Source: an uncultured Porphyromonadaceae bacterium (GTDB lineage Bacteria > Bacteroidota > Bacteroidia > Bacteroidales > Muribaculaceae). Taken from it: 9,481 nt of DNA. Numbering within the stretch: the first letter of the stretch is position 1; each line of letters starts with the position of its first letter. The notes beneath the pieces are model-generated. The model searched no databases and was not told the DNA's origin. It saw only the letters and a program-made list of their open reading frames with translations. Location of the stretch: the NCBI GenBank assembly GCA_900555165.1, contig USKE01000064.1:1-9481 (forward strand). The letters are read 5' to 3'. This document shows positions 6,182-9,481 of this stretch, one piece after another. A program made the position numbers and the translations under genes.

Positions 6182-7127
6182 TTTCCTCCTCGATTTCGTA
6201 ATCGTTGCGTCGCGGCGAGTTGCGCACGACAAGTTCGCCCACAAAACCCGCAAGGAAGAGCTGGGTGCCCAGCAGCATTGTGGTGAGCGCTATGTAGAAG
6301 TATGGCGAGTCGGTCACAAGAGTGTAGTGCGCGCCGGTGTACATGGCCCTGAGTTTCAGGGCGCCCACTATTATCACGGCCACCAGGCCCAGAATGAACA
6401 TCAGCGAGCCGAGCAGGCCGAAAAAGTGCATCGGCTTGCCCCCGAACTTGTTGGTGAACCAGAGGGTGCAGAGGTCCAGATAGCCGTTCACGAACCTGTC
6501 GAGCCCGAATTTGGTCTTGCCGTATTTGCGTGCCTGATGGTGCACGACCTTCTCGCCGATGCGGCCGAATCCGGCATTCTTGGCCAGGTAGGGGATGTAT
6601 CGGTGCATGTCGCCGTAGACCTCGATGCGTTTCACCACCTTGTTTTTGTATGCCTTTAGGCCGCAGTTGAAGTCGTGCAGGTTGTGTATGCCGCTCACCC
6701 GGCGTGCCGTGGCGTTGAAAAGCTTGGTGGGGATGGTCTTCGACAGGGGGTCATAGCGTTTTTTCTTCCATCCGCTCACGAGGTCGTAGCCCTCGTCGGT
6801 AATCATGCGGTAGAGCCCGGGAATCTCGTCGGGCGAGTCCTGCAGATCGGCGTCCATGGTGATGACCACGTCGCCCTGCGCGTGGCGGAAACCGGTGTTG
6901 AGTGCCGGCGACTTGCCGTAGTTGCGCCTGAAGGCAACCCCTTTCACGGCGGGATTCGCCTGGCTCAGGCGTCGTATGACCTCCCACGAGTCGTCGGTCG
7001 ACCCGTCGTTGACATATATGACTTCGTAGGTGAAACCGTTCTCTTTCATTACACGCTCTATCCAGGCCTGCAGCTCGGGGAGCGAGTCGGCCTCGTTATA
7101 GAGCGGTACGATTATCGAAATATCCAT
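6165..7127 (-). CDS. Membrane-anchored family 2 glycosyltransferase (DPM1/GtrB-like)
   Basis: 320 aa, complete, ATG start 36 nt after the DUF4199 gene. The GT-A catalytic domain (1 to about 225) shows SIIVPLYNE (4-11), YVNDGSTDDS (39-47), the metal- and sugar-nucleotide-binding DADLQDSP (92-99), and DFNCGLKAY (152-160) with the downstream QARKYGKTKF stretch. These are typical of enzymes that move a sugar from a nucleotide donor to a polyprenyl phosphate. Two C-terminal transmembrane helices (about 235-257 and 277-299) anchor it in the inner membrane, as in GtrB and ArnC-type enzymes, and an acidic cytosolic tail follows. The expected product is a polyprenyl-phosphate-linked sugar for glycan or lipid decoration; the sugar is unknown. 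The upstream four-helix DUF4199 gene is a recurring neighbour of such enzymes in Bacteroidota, as far as I recall. Confidence 0.93.
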   Translation of the reverse strand: MDISIIVPLYNEADSLPELQAWIERVMKENGFTYEVIYVNDGSTDDSWEVIRRLSQANPAVKGVAFRRNYGKSPALNTGFRHAQGDVVITMDADLQDSPDEIPGLYRMITDEGYDLVSGWKKKRYDPLSKTIPTKLFNATARRVSGIHNLHDFNCGLKAYKNKVVKRIEVYGDMHRYIPYLAKNAGFGRIGEKVVHHQARKYGKTKFGLDRFVNGYLDLCTLWFTNKFGGKPMHFFGLLGSLMFILGLVAVIIVGALKLRAMYTGAHYTLVTDSPYFYIALTTMLLGTQLFLAGFVGELVVRNSPRRNDYEIEEEIGIEK

Positions 7128-7163
7128 ATAGATAGACAGTTTTCAGTTGCATAAGTGGTTGTG

Positions 7164-7706
7164 TCAGCTGCTGACAGGCACCCGGCGCAGGCGTGCCACG
7201 CCTGCCATGAGCATGGAAAGCAGCGACCCCGAAAAGACAGTGGCCCACATCCATATCATCACTATGTCCTGAGGCCTCGGCACGAGCCTGTGGTTTACAA
7301 TCTGCCTGAGTTCGTCGGCGATTTCGGCCGCTCCTTCGAACGGGGCGTTCTCGTAAGCCGTCACAGCGGTGTCTATGACCCTGACGATGAAACCCGGCTC
7401 AATGAACCGCATGTAGATGTATGTGCCGCCGCCCATGATGAGCGCGCCGCAGGCAAAGGCCACGATGCCCTGCATCCACAGCGACGAGAATGTGGCCATG
7501 CCGTGGGCGTCGACATGCGTGCGCCGCAGAAAACGGTAGGTCAGATACGGCACATACAGCGCCAGCGCCACGGCCACGATGTTGAGCCACGCCACCGTCA
7601 GCGACAGAGCCGAGGCGGCGAATATGCCCAGAAAACACAGTCCGAGCCAGAAACCGTTGTCGGCTCCGCGGCCATAGATTGTCTTGGGGCGGTCGGTGGT
7701 GTTCAT
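7164..7706 (-). CDS. DUF4199 domain inner-membrane protein
   Basis: 180 aa from the ATG at 7706. A GTG at 7718 would add MSPA and overlap the upstream stop as GTGA; I prefer the ATG because it is a standard start codon 8 nt after that stop, but the GTG is possible. The protein has four predicted transmembrane helices (about 17-36, 38-57, 73-98 and 146-168), with a soluble segment between the last two (about 100-145) that contains FEGAAEIADELRQIV. It has no signal peptide. The opening RGADNGFWLGL and the third helix ending GGGTYIYMRFIEPGFI fit the Bacteroidota family DUF4199, whose function is not known. Its position directly before a polyprenyl-type glycosyltransferase suggests a role in handling the lipid-linked sugar or in membrane assembly, but nothing in the sequence proves this. 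Confidence 0.87.
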   Translation of the reverse strand: MNTTDRPKTIYGRGADNGFWLGLCFLGIFAASALSLTVAWLNIVAVALALYVPYLTYRFLRRTHVDAHGMATFSSLWMQGIVAFACGALIMGGGTYIYMRFIEPGFIVRVIDTAVTAYENAPFEGAAEIADELRQIVNHRLVPRPQDIVMIWMWATVFSGSLLSMLMAGVARLRRVPVSS

Positions 7707-7714
7707 CGCGGGGC

Positions 7715-8815
7715 TCACTGCTGGTCAGTTCCCGACGAGAGCAAAGCGCCTGTGGCCGGGTCGAATATCATGAATCTCGGGTTTTTCCTGTCGGTGAGGA
7801 GTGAGGGCGCCAGACCGTAGTCTATGCCGAACTGGGCGAACTCCCTGTCGGCGCGGTAAAAGTCGCGCCCGTCATAGCTCACGGTCACCTCGGCCTCGCC
7901 CGGTATGCAGTAAGCCACGCCGTTTTTCGGGAAGGGGACGGTCTCGCCCTTGTCGTTGACGGGCATCTCGCCGCGCGAGGTCACTTTCACGCTGAGGTAC
8001 ACCGGGTCGCCCGCCAGGTTGTCGGCGCTGACGAACCCTTCGAGCGGCGACAGACGCGCTATCACTTTGCGCGATATGTCATCGTCGGGTGTCACCGAAA
8101 CGGTGGTCACCACGGTCGAGGTCTTTGTGGTGCCGACGAACATGGCCAGCAGCGCCTGCTCCTGCGCCTCGAGGTTGTCAAGCATCAGCTGCAGCGACTT
8201 GCCGTCGGGGGGCATGGTGTCGGCCTGCCCCGAGATGAGCTCGGAACGGCTCTGGCGCAGGTCGAATATTGCCGTGGCGGCCAGTTCGGCGCGTTTCGCC
8301 ACCGACTGGCTCTGAAGCATCTCCTGGCTGATTACCTGCCGGGCGGCGGGTGTCTCGAGTGCGGTAGGCGCGGCTTCTTTCGGCTCGGGGAGCGTCACTG
8401 TCTCGGCCGGTGCGGTCTGCTCTGTGTTGATGGCCAGGGGGAACCCCTCGGCCGACAGCATCACGAAAGCGGCGAAACCGTTTTTGAGCTGCATGGCGTA
8501 TGGCACCGCATCGGCCGGTCTGACACCGCGTGTGGTCACGACGGCACTTTTTAGCGTGGCCGTGCGGCTTTCGGCGGCTATGGGGTCGTCGATGTTGAGG
8601 TATTTGCGGGCGTAACGGTAGAATTCGCCCGGTTTGCGCACCGTTATCTCGGCCTCGAGGGTGATGTCGAGTGCCGTTTCAGGCAGTGTGTAGGCCAGGG
8701 CGTAGTCGTTGGCCTTTGTGGCCGTCATGAGCTGGGTGTTCTGCGCCGTCATTGTGCCGGCGGCAAGCAGTATCGCCGTCAGGGCGGCTGTGGTGGCTTT
8801 TGCTCTGTTGGTCAT
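7715..8815 (-). CDS. DUF4831 family exported protein
   Basis: 366 aa, complete, ATG start 10 nt after the stop of the NAD(P)H-hydrate dehydratase gene. The signal peptide ends near residue 24 (GTMTA, then Q). The N-terminal part (about 36-130) reads YALAYTLPETALDITLEAE, then RKPGEFYRYARKYLNIDD, which I recognise as the hallmark of DUF4831, a Bacteroidota family of periplasmic or surface proteins without known function. A Pro/Ala/Thr-rich linker (about 132-160) separates it from a helical region (about 163-225, with AATAIFDLRQSRSELISGQ) and a C-terminal beta-rich part (about 232-350) containing GVAYCIPGEAEVTVSYDG and an IDYGLAPSLL segment. No catalytic motif is visible. The neighbours give no firm hint at its role. 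Confidence 0.88.
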   Translation of the reverse strand: MTNRAKATTAALTAILLAAGTMTAQNTQLMTATKANDYALAYTLPETALDITLEAEITVRKPGEFYRYARKYLNIDDPIAAESRTATLKSAVVTTRGVRPADAVPYAMQLKNGFAAFVMLSAEGFPLAINTEQTAPAETVTLPEPKEAAPTALETPAARQVISQEMLQSQSVAKRAELAATAIFDLRQSRSELISGQADTMPPDGKSLQLMLDNLEAQEQALLAMFVGTTKTSTVVTTVSVTPDDDISRKVIARLSPLEGFVSADNLAGDPVYLSVKVTSRGEMPVNDKGETVPFPKNGVAYCIPGEAEVTVSYDGRDFYRADREFAQFGIDYGLAPSLLTDRKNPRFMIFDPATGALLSSGTDQQ

Positions 8816-8825
8816 ATCGCGTGGC

Positions 8826-9481
8826 TTATTTGCTCATTACTTCCTTTATGGCGCGTCCGATGTTGTCGGCGATGTCACCGGCGGTCACGCCGTATTCCCC
8901 CTGCTCGGCCTGTGCTATCTCGCCGGCGAGGCCGTGCACGTAGACGGCGATGATCGAGGCCAGTTCGGCCGGATACCCCTGCGCCATCATCGACAGCAGT
9001 ACGCCGGTGAGCACGTCACCGCTGCCGGCGGTGGCCATGGCCGGACATCCCGACGAGTTGAAACATACCTTGCCGTCGGGGCGCACGATAGCGGTGTAAC
9101 GTCCTTTGAGGATGATGAGTATGTTGTAATATTTGGCCATCTCGATGGCCTTGCGCAGACGTGCCTCGGCCGACGGCTGGGGGCCGAAAAGCCTGTCGAA
9201 CTCCCCGGCGTGCGGGGTGAGGATCGAAAGCACCGGGATGGTGTTGAGCATGGCGGGTTTCAGGGCCATGCAGTTGAGGGCGTCGGCGTCGAGGATCACG
9301 GGCTGGTTTATGGCAGCCAGGAAATCCTCAAGAGCCTTGACGGTCATCTCGTTGGTGCCCATGCCGGGACCGGCGGCGATGGCCGAGAAATCGCGGTCGG
9401 GGTGTATCTCCACTATGTTGAGTTCGCCCCGGTTGTGGCGGTACATCGCCTCGGGCACGGCGGGCTGCACGGAAGGTGATA
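8826..9481 (-). CDS. nnr: NAD(P)H-hydrate repair enzyme, C-terminal ADP/ATP-dependent dehydratase domain (5' end cut by window)
   Basis: About 217 residues are visible and the reading frame is open to the window edge; a GTG at 9470 is most likely an internal Val, not the start. The visible part is the ribokinase-like NnrD/YjeF C-terminal domain, which dehydrates the damaged cofactors NADHX and NADPHX back to NADH and NADPH at the expense of ADP or ATP. Motifs in order are AVPEAM, AAGPGMGTNEMT, PVILDADALN, ILTPHAGEFDRL, ILKGRYTAIV, and MATAGSGDVLTGVL, whose GSGD carries the catalytic Asp. VHGLAGEIA and a C-terminal TAGDIADNI follow. In Bacteroidota this domain is usually fused behind an NnrE epimerase domain in one protein; that half would lie beyond the right edge. 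Cytoplasmic. First visible gene of the long co-directional run. Confidence 0.94.
   Translation of the reverse strand, partial: SPSVQPAVPEAMYRHNRGELNIVEIHPDRDFSAIAAGPGMGTNEMTVKALEDFLAAINQPVILDADALNCMALKPAMLNTIPVLSILTPHAGEFDRLFGPQPSAEARLRKAIEMAKYYNILIILKGRYTAIVRPDGKVCFNSSGCPAMATAGSGDVLTGVLLSMMAQGYPAELASIIAVYVHGLAGEIAQAEQGEYGVTAGDIADNIGRAIKEVMSK

Noticed and set aside
6078..6659. 193-aa open frame on the + strand
   Set aside because: It is antisense to the glycosyltransferase C-terminal half with its two membrane helices; no motif of its own.
7128..7163. Possible promoter between the DUF4199 gene and the glycosyltransferase gene
   Set aside because: The 36-nt gap has no TAnnTTTG element on the minus strand, so readthrough from upstream is more likely.
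7155..7820. 221-aa open frame on the + strand
   Set aside because: It is antisense to the DUF4199 gene and the end of the DUF4831 gene, both well supported; His/Arg-rich shadow.
8709..9479. 256-aa open frame on the + strand
   Set aside because: It lies antisense to the clear Nnr dehydratase domain and the start of the DUF4831 gene. It has His/Gly-rich composition typical of frames opposite GC-rich genes and shows no recognisable motif.
1..9481. CRISPR array, tRNA, insertion sequence, or antiphage system
   Set aside because: I saw no regularly spaced repeats, no cloverleaf-like sequence, no transposase or recombinase gene, and no defence protein motif. All coding space is accounted for by housekeeping and envelope genes.

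Overview
The window comes from a GC-rich member of the Bacteroidales, most likely of the Muribaculaceae type. This placement is inferred from gene content: families largely confined to Bacteroidota (DUF4831, DUF4199, DUF6452 and DUF6048-type proteins, and a Cbp1-type coiled-coil lipoprotein). Gene starts mostly lack a well-spaced Shine-Dalgarno sequence, and the only convincing promoter is of the Bacteroides TAnnTTTG type. The species cannot be named from this sequence alone.

All eleven protein genes lie on the minus strand, so transcription runs from high to low coordinates. Eight form a tightly packed run from the right edge down to 2572, with gaps of at most 36 nt and several overlaps. They are: the C-terminal dehydratase domain of the NAD(P)H-hydrate repair enzyme (cut by the window edge), an exported DUF4831 protein, a four-helix membrane protein (DUF4199), a membrane-anchored family 2 glycosyltransferase, a DUF6452 lipoprotein, a DUF6048 predicted outer-membrane barrel, ribose-5-phosphate isomerase B, and an AMP-forming acyl-CoA/acyl-ACP ligase.

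An AT-rich gap of 126 nt (2446-2571) follows. It holds an 11-bp perfect inverted repeat and a Bacteroides-type promoter candidate. This promoter would drive a second group of three envelope genes: an exported protein with a duplicated N-terminal module and a C-terminal LysM, a coiled-coil lipoprotein resembling the Cbp1 collagen-binding adhesin family, and a LysM/TPR-like/coiled-coil protein. The last of these ends in a short hydrophobic tail that looks like the C-terminal motif of divergent PAP2 (DUF212) membrane phosphatases.

The first group mixes core metabolism (cofactor repair, pentose phosphate, fatty-acid activation) with envelope building. The second looks wholly dedicated to the periplasm and outer surface, with two LysM proteins flanking the lipoprotein. 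I saw no tRNA, rRNA, insertion sequence, CRISPR array or defence system. The most unusual points are the DUF212-like tail and the inverted repeat sitting in the promoter spacer. No intergenic stretch exceeds 126 nt.
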